64,000 nucleotides of DNA from Tolypeutes matacus (lineage: Eukaryota; Chordata; Mammalia; Cingulata; Chlamyphoridae): positions 1,000,470 to 1,064,469 of the forward strand of contig JAKSZT010021121.1 of NCBI GenBank assembly GCA_026826555.1. Direction: 5' to 3'. The position numbers were made by a program, and so were the translations under genes. The notes below the pieces were generated by a model. It worked only from the letters and a program-made list of their open reading frames with translations, was not told where the DNA came from and made no database searches. This document shows positions 10,700-19,974 of the stretch, one piece after another (within the stretch, counting starts at the first letter, position 1; every line of letters begins with the position of its first letter).

Positions 10700-11060
10700 A
10701 GAGCTTCTCTTCCCAGGCTCGCTGGGATGCTCTACGTGCATAAGATCAAGTCTGAAAATGCCTGTCAAGTGCTAAGCCCAGTGCCAGGGGTCATGGAAGC
10801 AACAAACCTTTGAAATAGGCTTTACTTTCCCCATTTTTCTTTCATTTAAGATGAGAAATGAAAGGTCAGAAAGCTAGTTTCAAGTCCCTCTTCCCACAGC
10901 GAGTTGGTACTGGAGCCAAGAATCCAGCCCTGTTCTATGTACCCCAAAGGCTGTGTCCTTCACCCCCTGGCACCACTGCATCCCCACATGATGCTCTGAG
11001 ACTGGCAGAACTGGCTCAACTGCAGTTTCCTTGTCTGAGAAACGGGTTGTTTAGGGATTA
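10700..11060. repeat. Degenerate MIR-like remnants
   Basis: Antisense-like pieces (GCTCTACGTGCATAAGATC; TTTAAGATGAGAAATGAAAGG) are followed by a sense-like piece (CAGTTTCCTTGTCTGAGAAA). Divergence is too high to set boundaries. Confidence 0.35.
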
Positions 11061-11159
11061 AGGATTGAATGAAGCACCATGACCTAGAAGCTTTGGTTAC
11101 CTGGGGTGCATTAGCCACGTTTGCCTTGGGCTGTGGCTGCTAGCTAGAGGCAGTGTGGG

Positions 11160-11375
11160 AAGACAGCAGAAGTAACCAGTTCTTAGTAGGTGCCAGGACC
11201 TGCCCTGAGTACCATTTAAGGTCAGAACCCATTCAGCTCTTGCACAACCCTGGAGAGGACTATGACCACCTGAATTTTACAGGTAAGGAAGCAAAGGTAC
11301 CTCGCACAGCTGCACGTGCAGAGCCAGCTTTCAAACCTGGCGTCTGGCTCCAGAGTCCCGGCTCTTTCTCAGTCT
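11160..11375 (-). repeat. MIR SINE
   Basis: Antisense MIR, nearly complete: TTCTTAGTAGGTGCCAGGAC, GCACAACCCTGGAGAGGAC, TTTTACAGGTAAGGAAGCAA, CAAACCTGGCGTCTGGCTCC. Confidence 0.8.
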
Positions 11376-11439
11376 ACTCTACATGGCAGAGCACCAAGAA
11401 CATACCTGGCGCTTACAGAGGCAGGGGTGGAGGCTGGCT

Positions 11440-11605
11440 CTGCCAGAAAGTCCTGCTATCTTTGGCAACTCTCTGGGACTATTTATCTCTAAAATGGAGA
11501 TTTAAATGCACGTACCCAACTCACGGGGATTGTTGGGAGGATTTCGGGAGATGACGTTTGTAAAGCCCTCAGCCCTGTGCATGGCACATAGTGCTAGATG
11601 AATGG
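11440..11605 (+). repeat. MIR SINE
   Basis: Sense MIR in inverted orientation to the one just upstream: TATTTATCTCTAAAATGGAG, CACGGGGATTGTTGGGAGGA, TGTAAAGCCCTCAGC, TGCATGGCACATAGTGC. Confidence 0.8.
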
Positions 11606-11618
11606 CAGCTGCTAGGAT

Positions 11619-11695
11619 GGAGAGGAGGAGGAGGAAGAGGAGGAGGAGGAGAGAAGGAAGGGGAGGAAAGAGGAAGAGCAGGTGGAAGAGGAGAG
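11619..11695 (+). repeat. (GGA)n purine-rich tract
   Basis: GAGGAGGAGGAAGAGGAGG-type simple sequence, immediately 3' of the MIR. Confidence 0.9.
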
Positions 11696-11889
11696 AACAT
11701 CCATTACATGCTTGACTTGCTCTCATTTCTGGCCTCCCCAGTTGGCATGGACAAGCCACTCTGCCATGGCAGCCACAGACAGGAAGGGCCCAGCAGCCCC
11801 CCGCCCCCAGGCAAGGGCTTCTCCCCAGCTGTCCTATGCCCTGACAGCCCCCTTCCTTGATCCCAGCAGGCCCCAGAGCCATAAGTTCC

Positions 11890-12015
11890 AAGGAGCTCCA
11901 TAAACAAATCCATTTCATGCAAGGCCATCATTCGGGTCTGTAAATCAATAGATTTTCTGTGGCCATTTACAGAATCAAAGGCATAGTCAGCTCCAGATAA
12001 TGCATCATTCCAGAG
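11890..12015. other. Candidate conserved non-coding element
   Basis: A short AT-richer island inside GC-rich surroundings, with CCATTTCATGCAAGGCCATC, TCTGTAAATCAATAGATTTT and GATAATGCATCATTCC. There is no repeat signature and no supported exon. It has the look of a vertebrate enhancer core (inference). Confidence 0.35.
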
Positions 12016-12157
12016 AGGCCGGGGGGCAGGAGCTGCCATCTCCAGTCACCGAGGAGGAAAACCTGTGTCTCCTCCCAGGCCCAGTGCTAGGGGCACTGAG
12101 GGCTGCCCGTGTGGCCCAGTTCCTATGAGAGCCAACGTGGGGCAAATGGCGGTAGCT

Positions 12158-12260
12158 GTGGTGAGTGTGTGTGCCTGTGTGTGCGTGTGCGTGTGGATGG
12201 GGGGGAACGAGCGAGAGATTTGTTTTTTGTTGTTTGTGTGTGTGTGGTTTTTTTTTTTCC
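12158..12260 (+). repeat. TG/CGTG-rich low-complexity tract and poly-T
   Basis: GTGTGTGTGCCTGTGTGTGC, later TTTGTGTGTGTGTGG and a T11 run. The overlapping frames here are low-complexity artefacts. Confidence 0.85.
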
Positions 12261-12284
12261 AAGAGGCCATCAGCATTCCAGCAG

Positions 12285-12375
12285 CGTCCTGAGAAATTCA
12301 TCAAATTATTTAACCTTTGCTGGAATAAATAATACATGTGCTTTCTCAGGATTTATTCTGATTAAGCCGTTCTGG
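12285..12375. other. Candidate conserved non-coding element
   Basis: A compact AT-rich stretch (CAAATTATTTAACCTTTGC, GGAATAAATAATACATG, GATTTATTCTGATTAAG) in otherwise GC-rich DNA, with no transposon features. Confidence 0.35.
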
Positions 12376-12935
12376 AGTGATGCCAGGCCTGAGCCCGCCC
12401 CAGGAAAGGCAGGAAGGAGGCTGGTGGCACAGGATGGAAAATCAGGAGGCCAGCTGAGGGCTGGGTGGAAGGGGGCCGATGAGGCCGGAGGGCTGCGGTG
12501 GAGATGGACCCCTGTGAGCCTCTCCAGGCTGGGGGGACCTGGAGGAGGGGGACAAACATCCTCAGCCCCCACCACCACCTTAGGCTGACTGCCTGCCCCT
12601 GGACCCCAGCAGATGCACAGTGGAGAGAGAGCTGTACTTGGGGTTCAGAGACTGGCTCAGACTGCCAACTGGCCATCTGTGGATGGAGGAGCGGAGACCC
12701 AGGTAGGCCTGGGTGTGTATCCCAGCTCTGCCCTCCACCAGCTGTGGGCCCTGCCCTTTCCTGGCCTTCTCCTCCTGCAGGCACAGCATCTGCACAGAGT
12801 GAGTGCTAATGGGTGTTAGGCTGGAACATCGGAAATGTCCGCTATGCAGCCAGCTTCAACCTGCAGAAAGGACGGTGTCATATGGTCCAACCCATACGTG
12901 GCCGTGTGATGCTGACCAGACCACAGGTGCTGACA
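12376..12935. other. GC-rich non-repetitive DNA
   Basis: Several frames stay open because of GC content, but none has recognisable protein similarity. CpGs are too sparse to call a CpG island. A faint sense-MIR-like piece occurs near 12700-12790. Confidence 0.4.
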
Positions 12936-12939
12936 CTAG

Positions 12940-13135
12940 GTTTACCATGTGCTTTGCAGGTGTGAACCTAGGCAAACCTCAGTCCTATGAGGGCCATGCC
13001 ACAATTATCATCCTCATTTTACAGATGGGGAACCTGAGGCCCTGAGCGGTCAAGGATCTGCTCCAGGGCATCCAGCTGACAAGAGCTGGGATTTGAACTC
13101 AGGCTAGCCCCAGAGTTCTTCTCTTTACCCCAGCG
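12940..13135 (-). repeat. MIR SINE
   Basis: Antisense MIR: TTACCATGTGCTTTGCAGG, CATCCTCATTTTACAGATGG, GGAACCTGAGGCCCTGAG, CTGGGATTTGAACTCAGGC. Confidence 0.8.
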
Positions 13136-13580
13136 ATGTATCATGACGTCACTGCTGCTTCACCTTCCCTGGGAGAACACCGCCACCGTGCACGGGGAGA
13201 GAGAAAGGGAGAGGGAGAAGGCTCCAGACTTGGTTGCCGGCGTTGAGGGTAAGTGGGAGATGAATGAGATCAATTGCAAAATCTAAGCTCTTCAAGGACA
13301 CATATTTGCAAGAATTCAATTTCACTGAGCAGCTCGAGATAAACTACAGAGACATCTAGAGGTGGACATTGACTGTTTGGGATTTTTGTGCACATGGTGG
13401 TGTCAGAAGGTCCCAGAAAGTTTTCAGAAATGATGTAGAAGTCAGCGTAGCTACCGCAATCGCCTAGAAAGTCTCCCTTTGGTCGTTCTGACCCACGCTG
13501 AGCACAAGGCCTTGAAGTAGGCAAGTCTTAGAGGACACTAGCCTGACCTGAGAGGTGAGGTGAGGGGCTCCCCCAGACTG
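13136..13580. other. Non-repetitive DNA
   Basis: Apart from a purine run at 13193-13222, nothing was recognised. Confidence 0.4.
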
Positions 13581-13589
13581 CCCACCCTG

Positions 13590-13885
13590 CCTCAGACAGG
13601 AGGCTGTGCAGCCCTGGACAAGCCCTTTCCATCTGGGGCCTCGGTTTCCACAGCTGCCGAGTAGGCGGGTTGCCGCTCTCCACAGGCCCTCTGAGCTGTA
13701 ACGTTCTGTGATTTTCTGAGCATCTGCACAGCAAGGGGCAGGGGTTCTGGAGCTAGTCTGCTTGGGTTCAAATCGCACCTCCACCCCTGCGCGCTGTGTG
13801 AACTTGGGCCAGTGGCCTGACTCCTTGGAGCTCCTTTCTTTATCTGCTGCAAAGGGGTAGTTTTGGTTCCTGCTTCTTGTGGGCA
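13590..13885 (+). repeat. MIR SINE fragments, tandem
   Basis: A first degenerate piece (TCTGGGGCCTCGGTTTCC) is followed by a clearer sense MIR at about 13735-13885: GGTTCTGGAGCTAGTCTGC, TTGGGTTCAAATCGCACC, TGTGTGAACTTGGGCC, TTTCTTTATCTGCTGC. Confidence 0.7.
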
Positions 13886-14189
13886 GAGGACTCGGTAGGG
13901 CACCTGGCTGGTGGTGGAGAAGCCAGAGTAGCAGCTGCTGTCATGGTCTGGAAGGTCTGGGTGGGAAGCAGGTCTCAGATTCCAAGGGTCTAAGATGCGA
14001 GGAGAGTGTGAGTGCCAGGAGCCCAGAGGAGCTTCCCAGGGGAGGAGGCAGCGGCGGTGCCAGCTCAAACCCAAACCCACCCAGAATTCAGTTTCAGAGC
14101 CTCGCAGGACCGAAGACCTCAGTGTTTCAACAGCTGTCCAGTCATTTCCAGCCCCTGGGGTTCAAGAGATTCACAATTACCCAACAGTG

Positions 14190-14750
14190 GCCCCAAATAA
14201 TCTTTCTTGAAACCACATACCGATTTCCTCTTAAAGAAACGCAATCTCTAATTAGATTTTTCTCTGAACGTCTTCTCTTTGAAAACAATTAAAAATGTAT
14301 AAACCCTCCTGTATCATGTATGTATATTTCATCGCTGTATAATTGGGATCTTTGTCAGTAACTGGGGTGGCGCAGGACAGCCTTTTCACTGGCTACAGAT
14401 GCTAATGTGGGGACAGACATTTTCCTCCTCTTTGCTCAACTGCTCCAGCCAAAGACTAGAGTCCTCCCTAATAAGTATTTATGTCAAAATCCTTTCTGGG
14501 GGGAAAAAGAGCAGCTGTAGCCCAGTTGAAAGACGTGGCTCTGATTACAGTATGCCAGCAAAGGAAGGGGGATCATTTTTAGAGTGAAACAGTGTTAATC
14601 AAGTTAATCACAAAACCCACGCGATAATTGCTTCTGCTCTCAGACAAAATTTTACTTTTATCTAAATTACTAAAGTGAGGAGAGTGCAATCCACTCTAAT
14701 TTAGCTTTTGAGCAAAGGAGAAAGCGTGTGTGGAAGGCTGGAGAGGTTTT
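14190..14750. other. Non-repetitive AT-rich blocks, possible conserved non-coding elements
   Basis: Two islands stand out. The first is 14190-14335 (AATCTCTAATTAGATTTTTC). The second is 14560-14745 (TGTTAATCAAGTTAATCACA; ACCCACGCGATAATTGC; CTAAATTACTAAAGTGAGG). TAAT words are dense, no repeat signature is visible, and no exon was found. Confidence 0.4.
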
Positions 14751-14814
14751 TAAACATCAGGCGAACTCTTGCAATGGAATTCGACTCTCCTCAGCTCTCC
14801 CTCCCTTCCTTCCT

Positions 14815-15060
14815 CAAGGCAGCTTAGCTCAGAAGCTGAGGGCTTAGACTGCCCGGTTCCCCACTCGTGTTAGCAAGCTCCTTAACTTAGCCTCACAGGG
14901 CCCTCAGCTTCTCTACCTGTGAAATGGGGATGACAGTGATAGCTACCTCAGGACTGTGGGGCAAATAAAGTGAGTTAACAAGGATGAAGTACTTCCAACA
15001 GCGCCTGGCTCATACACACACCCACAGGCTCAAGAAGTGTCAGTTGCTATTCTTATCCCT
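14815..15060 (+). repeat. MIR SINE, near full length
   Basis: Sense MIR: GCTTAGACTGCCCGGTTCCC, AGCAAGCTCCTTAACTTAGC, CTGTGAAATGGGGATGACAG, ATAAAGTGAGTTAACAAGG, ACAGCGCCTGGCTCATAC. Confidence 0.8.
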
Positions 15061-15175
15061 GTTTTCCTTCCTGCCTCCCTGCCCTCCTTCCGTTTCCTCC
15101 TCTTCCTCCCTCTCCTCCTGATCCTCCTCCTTCTTATTCCAATTCTCTCCTCCTCTCTCCTGACCCCTGCCTCCT
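15061..15175 (+). repeat. CCT/TCC polypyrimidine tract
   Basis: About 110 bases of almost pure pyrimidine (CCTTCCTGCCTCCCTGCCC type). Simple sequence. Confidence 0.85.
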
Positions 15176-15308
15176 GCTACTAAACCCCCTCCCCGCATGA
15201 AGTATGACCTGCCTTCAGGGAGCTCACAGTCCTGGTCTCCTTCCTTTAAATACAGGTGAACGTGGCCTCAAGGGAAGACAGAGACGTGCTGGGGGTTTTG
15301 ACAGGAGG

Positions 15309-15318
15309 NNNNNNNNNN
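15309..15318. other. Assembly gap (10 N)
   Basis: Ten Ns. The left flank ends CAGGAGG and the right flank begins CAGGAGG, so the two sides may overlap and the gap may be nominal. Confidence 0.98.
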
Positions 15319-15319
15319 C

Positions 15320-15465
15320 AGGAGGAGATACCGTCTTCCAACTGGGAAATCCAGAAGGGCTTCACAGAAAGCGTGGCATTGTAGCAGGTTATGGAGCTAG
15401 CAGGGCTGGGACCACACTCCAGAGAGAAGGCCAGCCTCCACAAAGGTCTGGAGGGGAGAGTGGAA
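15320..15465 (-). repeat. L2 LINE fragment
   Basis: ATCCAGAAGGGCTTCACAGA, GTGGCATTGTAGCAGG and CAGAGAGAAGGCCAGCC correspond to the inverted L2 'gaaggcttcctggaggaggtggcatttgagctggg' region. Confidence 0.55.
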
Positions 15466-15481
15466 CCCCGTCCCTGCAAAT

Positions 15482-15880
15482 GGCATGTTCAGATCCCAAC
15501 CCCTGGCCCCGGGGATATGAGCTCATTTGTCAGCAGGACTTCGGAAGATGTTATTAGTTAAGGTGAGGCCCAAATGGAACGAAGGTGGGCCTTAATCCAG
15601 TATGGCAGAAGTCCTTATAAACAAAAGAAACAGGGCACGCAAAGAGAAGCCAGAAGCTGGAAGGAAGTCAACGGAATCTGGAAGGGAATGGAGAAGATGC
15701 CGCCATGTGCATGGCCATGTGACGGAAAAGCCAAGGAACCCCAAAGATTGCTGGCCAGCTAAAAGATACTGACCCACGGAGGAAGCAAGCCTTCCGGCTC
15801 CTGAAACCATGAGCCAACCAATTCCTGTTGGTAAGCCCACTCGTGGTATGGTATTTGTCTTAGCACCCAGGAACTAAAAC
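15482..15880 (+). repeat. MaLR-like LTR, armadillo-type subfamily
   Basis: It carries GTGGGCCTTAATCCAGTATGG, AGTCCTTATAAACAAAAG, GAAGCCAGAAGCTGGAAGG, then AAGCCAAGGAACCCCAAAG, TCCTGAAACCATGAGCC, CCAATTCCTGTTGGTAAGCC and GGTATTTGTCTTAGCACCC. The order matches MLT1/MaLR LTRs, but the AGCCAAGGAACCCCAA core is shared specifically with the copy at 42146-42525. Confidence 0.65.
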
Positions 15881-16239
15881 GGGGGATACAGGGAGTGGCC
15901 GGTACAGGGATGCCACCTCAGCTCTGGGTGCTGTCAGGTGGGACTCGGCTGAGCTCAGTCCTGATGGCAAGCCCAAGCTGCCACTCCTGCCCAGTGCAGT
16001 CCTCGAGTTTCCTGCAGGTCAGCCCTGAATGTTGGCTGGAAGGAAGTCTTCCTTTCCTCAACTTCCAGGAAACTCTAGCCTGGGTCCCATGTCGGCCACA
16101 TGTTGGGTCATACACAGCCTCTATTGTCACTGGCTGCCAAACCCCATCTGCCCTCCAGTAGCCCCACTTTCTCCTGAAGCTGGAAGTTCCCCGAGGTGGC
16201 CTCTTTTGGGTCTCCTGAATTTACGTTCAGTCCAACCAG

Positions 16240-16625
16240 GAGCCGATGTCACCCAACTTGCCCGGAAACACAGATTAGAGAAAACACACACAGTCAATTT
16301 AACTGGCAATTAAACAGGCTCCCCTATGTAATTAGCGTCAAGACAACTCACAATTACTACAGGACGCGCATTTGCAGTCGACGTTCACATTTATATAGAG
16401 TGACAATTACTGGGCGCTAATATCTTAACAGGAAGCAGAGGGAATTTGTGAATCCATTTCAAGGAGGCAGCCCATCCTGTCCCTGTAAATAACTTTTTCG
16501 TAAAAGCAACTGTACAATTCAAAAGGGAATGCTTGAAATGATGCAAAAAAGAAAACCACTGACTCAATTGAAAAGAACCGATAGCTATTTTGAGATGACG
16601 GATTCCAGGACACTAACTAGTTGTA
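16240..16625. other. Candidate conserved non-coding element cluster
   Basis: Non-repetitive AT-rich DNA with repeated TAAT/ATTA words: CAATTTAACTGGCAATTAAAC, TATGTAATTAGCGTCAAG, CTCACAATTACTACAGG, GTGACAATTACTGGGCGC. No exon is evident. Its spacing of TAATTA-type sites suggests a homeodomain-bound enhancer (inference). Confidence 0.4.
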
Positions 16626-16629
16626 CCAT

Positions 16630-16845
16630 GTTCGTAATCACAAGCACCGCTGACTGAGGCTCACTCTGTGCCAGGCGCTTGATGTGCTTTATCTCACCCA
16701 GGCCTCACCAGGACTCTCTCACAGACAGGGAGAACTGAGGGCAGGGGGGTGCCGGCTTTCCCAAGGTCACACAGCTCACGCGTGGGGTCGGCAGCAGGAC
16801 GCAAACCCAGGACTGACTCCAAAGCCTCTGTGCAAAACCAGCACA
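16630..16845 (-). repeat. MIR SINE
   Basis: Antisense MIR: GGCTCACTCTGTGCCAGGCG, GATGTGCTTTATCTCACCC, CAAGGTCACACAGCTCACG, CAAACCCAGGACTGACTCC. Confidence 0.85.
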
Positions 16846-16889
16846 CACTCTGCTTCTCTGTGTTGCCTGGCAGAGCTCATGTCCAGTCC

Positions 16890-17030
16890 CAAACACCCCA
16901 ATGGGCAGATGGTGGGCAGAGGCCCAGAGAGGGATGGGCTTGCCCCAGGTCACGTGTGGAGCCCACGGCAGAGCGGGGCCTGGAGCCCGGGCCTCCCGCC
17001 TCTCACCACCCAGCTCTTTCTACTGTACCC
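16890..17030 (-). repeat. MIR SINE fragment
   Basis: Antisense: AGAGGCCCAGAGAGGGATGG, CTTGCCCCAGGTCACG, GGAGCCCGGGCCTCCCG. Confidence 0.7.
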
Positions 17031-17445
17031 TCTGGATTTCGTGGGAAATGAAGCCTGGGCAAAGCTGCCAGGGAGAGGCACCCCCCACACACCCCAGCAA
17101 CCTCATCTCCTCTACAGCTGCCTTGCAGGCCTAAGGTGCTTGTTCTCAAGAAGAGGGGGGCCTGAGATGGCTCCAGGGTCAACAGAATAGGCCAGGACGT
17201 GACATTCTCATGGGATGGCAGAGGCTCAGGAGTGTGAGCAGAAACGAGCAAAGCCTCTTAAGGTCTACATGCCATTGGCCAAAACAAGTCTCACAGCCAA
17301 GCCCAAGTCACATGGCAACAGTGTGGACATGAAAAGGAGCCAAGAACCGGGGAGCCATTCAATTTGTCGTGGTGTAATAAAAGCTGCATCATTTCCTTAC
17401 TTGAAGATCAGTATTCCCTGGGGAAGGTGTCAGCAGCTGGAAGGA
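17031..17445. other. Non-repetitive DNA
   Basis: Nothing recognised; short frames only. Confidence 0.4.
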
Positions 17446-17449
17446 TGTG

Positions 17450-17602
17450 GCTTAAAGCTTCAATGTGTGACTCTGTGAAATGGGAATGATCACAACTGCC
17501 CATGGGGTTGTTATGAAGTTTAAATGAGATAATACACATAAGTTCCCCAGCGCCATGACTGACAAGTCACAGGCAATCAATAATCACCACCATCCTTATG
17601 GT
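17450..17602 (+). repeat. MIR SINE
   Basis: Sense MIR 3' half: GACTCTGTGAAATGGGAATG, GGGGTTGTTATGAAGTTTAA, ATGAGATAATACACATAAG, CAATCAATAATCACCACC. Confidence 0.8.
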
Positions 17603-17604
17603 GG

Positions 17605-17712
17605 CTGACTTGTCCCAGTTTACCCGGGGACTGTCTCAGTTTTCAAGTTGAAAGTTTGGCATTCTGGGAACCCCCTTAGTCCCCTGCAAATCAGGAGGGC
17701 TGGTCACTCTAA
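17605..17712 (-). repeat. Palindromic ~105-bp fossil repeat, copy 1
   Basis: The sequence runs GACTTGTCCCAGTTTACCC ... GTTGAAAGT ... GGAACCCCCTTAGTCCC ... GAGGGCTGGTCACTC, and its two halves are imperfect inverted repeats. It is recognisably the reverse complement of the element at 19803-19910. The compact palindrome suggests a MITE-like DNA transposon. I do not name the family. Confidence 0.6.
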
Positions 17713-17714
17713 GT

Positions 17715-17860
17715 AGCCCCATTACAAAATACTACCAGCTAATCCTCATTTGCCAGATATGATGCCAAGTACTGGGGGTAGAACTTCTTATTTAACCCTT
17801 ACATTCACCCCCTCAGCAAGGGCTGCCATTTGGATGTTGCAGCACATGGATCTCAGGCAA
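17715..17860 (-). repeat. MIR SINE fragment
   Basis: GCCAGATATGATGCCAAGTAC, TTATTTAACCCTTACATTC and CATGGATCTCAGGCAAC resemble an antisense, highly diverged MIR. Confidence 0.4.
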
Positions 17861-18034
17861 CAGCAGGGAATCAGGAGAAGAAAAGATGAAATTTTTAAAT
17901 GGACACTTCCCGTAAGGGGCTCACAAACTAGGAAAAAAGATAAGCACATGTATACAAGCAACTTTATCACAAGGGAGAGAGTGATTAAGCAAATCTAACT
18001 TCCCCAAGAATGAGAAGATAGGGATTTTTTAAAA

Positions 18035-18408
18035 AGATTTATTTTATTTATTTACTCCCCCTCCTTGTTGTTTTTGCACTCACTGCCTGCTCTCTGTGTC
18101 CATTCGCTGTGTGCTCTCTGTGTCTGCTCGTCTTCTCTTTAGGCACTGGGCACTGAACCTGGGCCCCCCATGTGGAAGAGAGGGGCTCAATTGCTTGAGC
18201 CACCTCAGCTCCCTGCTTTGCTGTGTCTCTCATTGTCTTTCCTCTTTGTGTCTCCTTGTTGCATCACCTTGTTGCGTCAGCTCTCTGCGCCTGCCCATCA
18301 TGTCAGCTCGCTGTCTTGCTCATCTTCTCCAGGAAGCATCAGGAACCGAACCCGGGACCTCCCATGTGGTAGGCAGGAGCTCAATCGCTTGAGCCACATC
18401 TGCTTCCC
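18035..18408 (-). mobile_element. DAS-SINE, dimeric, with TSD
   Basis: Two antisense tRNA-Ala-like heads (complements end at about 18214 and 18408) are joined by a linker rich in TGTGTCTCCTTGTTGC words, with the T-rich tail at 18035-18058. Duplications flank it: AGATAGGGATTTTTTAAAA (18016-18034) and AGATTGGGAATTTTAAAA (from 18410). The downstream copy of the B box reads GGAACCGAACCCGGG on the plus strand. Confidence 0.93.
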
Positions 18409-18469
18409 AAGATTGGGAATTTTAAAAACTAACATTCATGTTCCTTTATAGCTATTCCATCTTGATAGC

Positions 18470-18870
18470 CAAGGTTAAGAGTCTGGCTTTGGAAATTCAA
18501 GGAAAATGATGTCTGACAGGAATTTCCTTGACAAAAGGAATTTGACTTAGTTCTCCCATCGGGGCCTTGTTCTAAATATATTTGTTTACAGGTTGGAAAG
18601 GCTTTACATCATCCGAGGGCTGGTGGAGACTGCTAGACCATTCTGCTCCCTGAAACCCCGGGAACGAAAAGGAATCTGTATTCAGAGAGCACCAGGTAAT
18701 GTCAACACTGCTCCATTTACACAGAAATGAATTCTAAATCAAATTTATCAGCCTTGGCCATTCATCTTTCTCCTTGCAGCAGGGTCCTTTAATTTTATGT
18801 TTTCATTGTTTTAAAAAGTCATAGGCAAAGCAATATATTACCAGGAGCACCACGAGTAGGCAGAGTATAC
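18470..18870. other. Non-repetitive block with weak exon candidate
   Basis: Unique AT-rich sequence with no transposon features. Within it, 18592-18695 has an acceptor-like TTTGTTTACAG, a donor-like CCAGGTAATG and one fully open frame of 34 codons. The other two frames contain stops. I do not recognise the peptide (begins LERLYIIRGLVETARPF). The block may instead be a conserved non-coding element. Confidence 0.3.
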
Positions 18871-19565
18871 CCGAGGAAGCCAATTTCATACTCACCCCTC
18901 CATGTCTTCCGCACGGGCTGAGTTATTGGGGGTAACTTTTTGGCCTGTCTGAATTTTCCTAGAACATCCTAAGGTGAGTTTGGGAGCCCAATTCCTTATG
19001 GCCTTCGCCTGTGGAAACCAGCGTACTTGCCAGATTTCAACTCACCTGCCCTTTGGCTACATTAGGTGGTGAGTGCTCACTTCTCTCCTCCTGACCAGGA
19101 CTCTGGTACATCCTCAGAGTCTCCAGTCTCATTCTTCTCTCACCACTTGCTGAACTTTCACTGAGGGCCCTGGGGGCCAGGCCAGCACTTGGGAGCAGAT
19201 ATGAGGTCAGCCTTGGAGAAGCTGAGACAGGCACACATAAGCAATGGCAATGCAATGGCAGCCTTGAGAGGCCCAGGAGGGAGCCATGAAATGCGTCATG
19301 AGGACAGTTGGGAAGGGGAGAGGGAGTCAACAAAGGCTTCTCAGAGGAGGCCATGGGGCTGAGTACTTACTAAGCAAGCTTTCAAACAGAATAACCCAAA
19401 CAAATGCCAGGCTTCAGATTGGAAAGCTGTTTGGGGGTTGGAGGACCCTGTGGTTCACCCCAAATCCCTCCCTTTCAGTGATGAGGGTGAGGACCGCCCC
19501 TGGGGCTTACCTGGCCTCATATTAGCGTCCCACACCCTGCATAGGTGCACGTGCCCTGTGAGGTA
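18871..19565. other. Non-repetitive DNA
   Basis: No repeats or exons were recognised. Confidence 0.4.
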
Positions 19566-19569
19566 GTTT

Positions 19570-19703
19570 CTATAAGTGGTTCTCATCTTTAGCAGCATCA
19601 GACTCCCGAGGAGGACTTCTGATTCAGTAGGTCTCAGGTGGGACCCCAAGAATGTTCCCAAGTTCCCACGTGTTGTGGACGTTGCTGGCTCAGGGACCCC
19701 TGG
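19570..19703. repeat. MER5-like hAT DNA transposon fossil
   Basis: GTGGTTCTCATCTTTAGCAGC, then CTTCTGATTCAGTAGGTCTC, AGGTGGGACCCCAAGAATG and a GCTGGCTCAGGGACC end. These match the MER5A order (TIR, 'attcagtaggtctggggtggggcc', inverted TIR). MER5 is a non-autonomous hAT-Charlie element. Confidence 0.7.
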
Positions 19704-19707
19704 TTTA

Positions 19708-19798
19708 TAACATTATCCCCAGTTTACAGGTGAGGAACCGAGGCTCTGAGAGGGAAAGCGACTTGCCCGTTCACAGCCAGAGAGAAGCAAGGACACTG
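19708..19798 (-). repeat. MIR SINE fragment
   Basis: CATTATCCCCAGTTTACAGG, TGAGGAACCGAGGCTCTGAG, GCGACTTGCCCGTTCAC: antisense MIR. Confidence 0.75.
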
Positions 19799-19802
19799 GG
19801 GT

Positions 19803-19910
19803 GACTGACCCACCCAGTTTGCCCAGGACTGAGGGGTTCCCGGGACCGTGGGACTTTCAGTGCTAACCCGGGACAGTCCCAGGCAACCAGGACAGCTGGT
19901 TGCCCTGCAC
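19803..19910 (+). repeat. Palindromic ~105-bp fossil repeat, copy 2
   Basis: GACTGACCCACCCAGTTTGCCC, GGACTGAGGGGTTCCCGGG, GGGACTTTCAGTGCTAAC and GGACAGTCCCAGGCAACC. The left half is an imperfect inverted copy of the right half, and the whole aligns to copy 1 at 17605-17712 in opposite orientation. Confidence 0.65.
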
Positions 19911-19974
19911 CCAGGCCTGTGGCTCCCTTGCCAGACCCAGGGAGTGCCTGAGAGTTTGCAAAGGCCCTTTACAG

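Noticed and set aside
12109..12784. Several frames of 100-159 codons
   Set aside because: They run through the TG-rich tract and overlap in antisense; no recognisable protein.
12376..12800. CpG island or promoter
   Set aside because: GC-rich but CpG dinucleotides are sparse and no TATA/initiator arrangement or exon follows.
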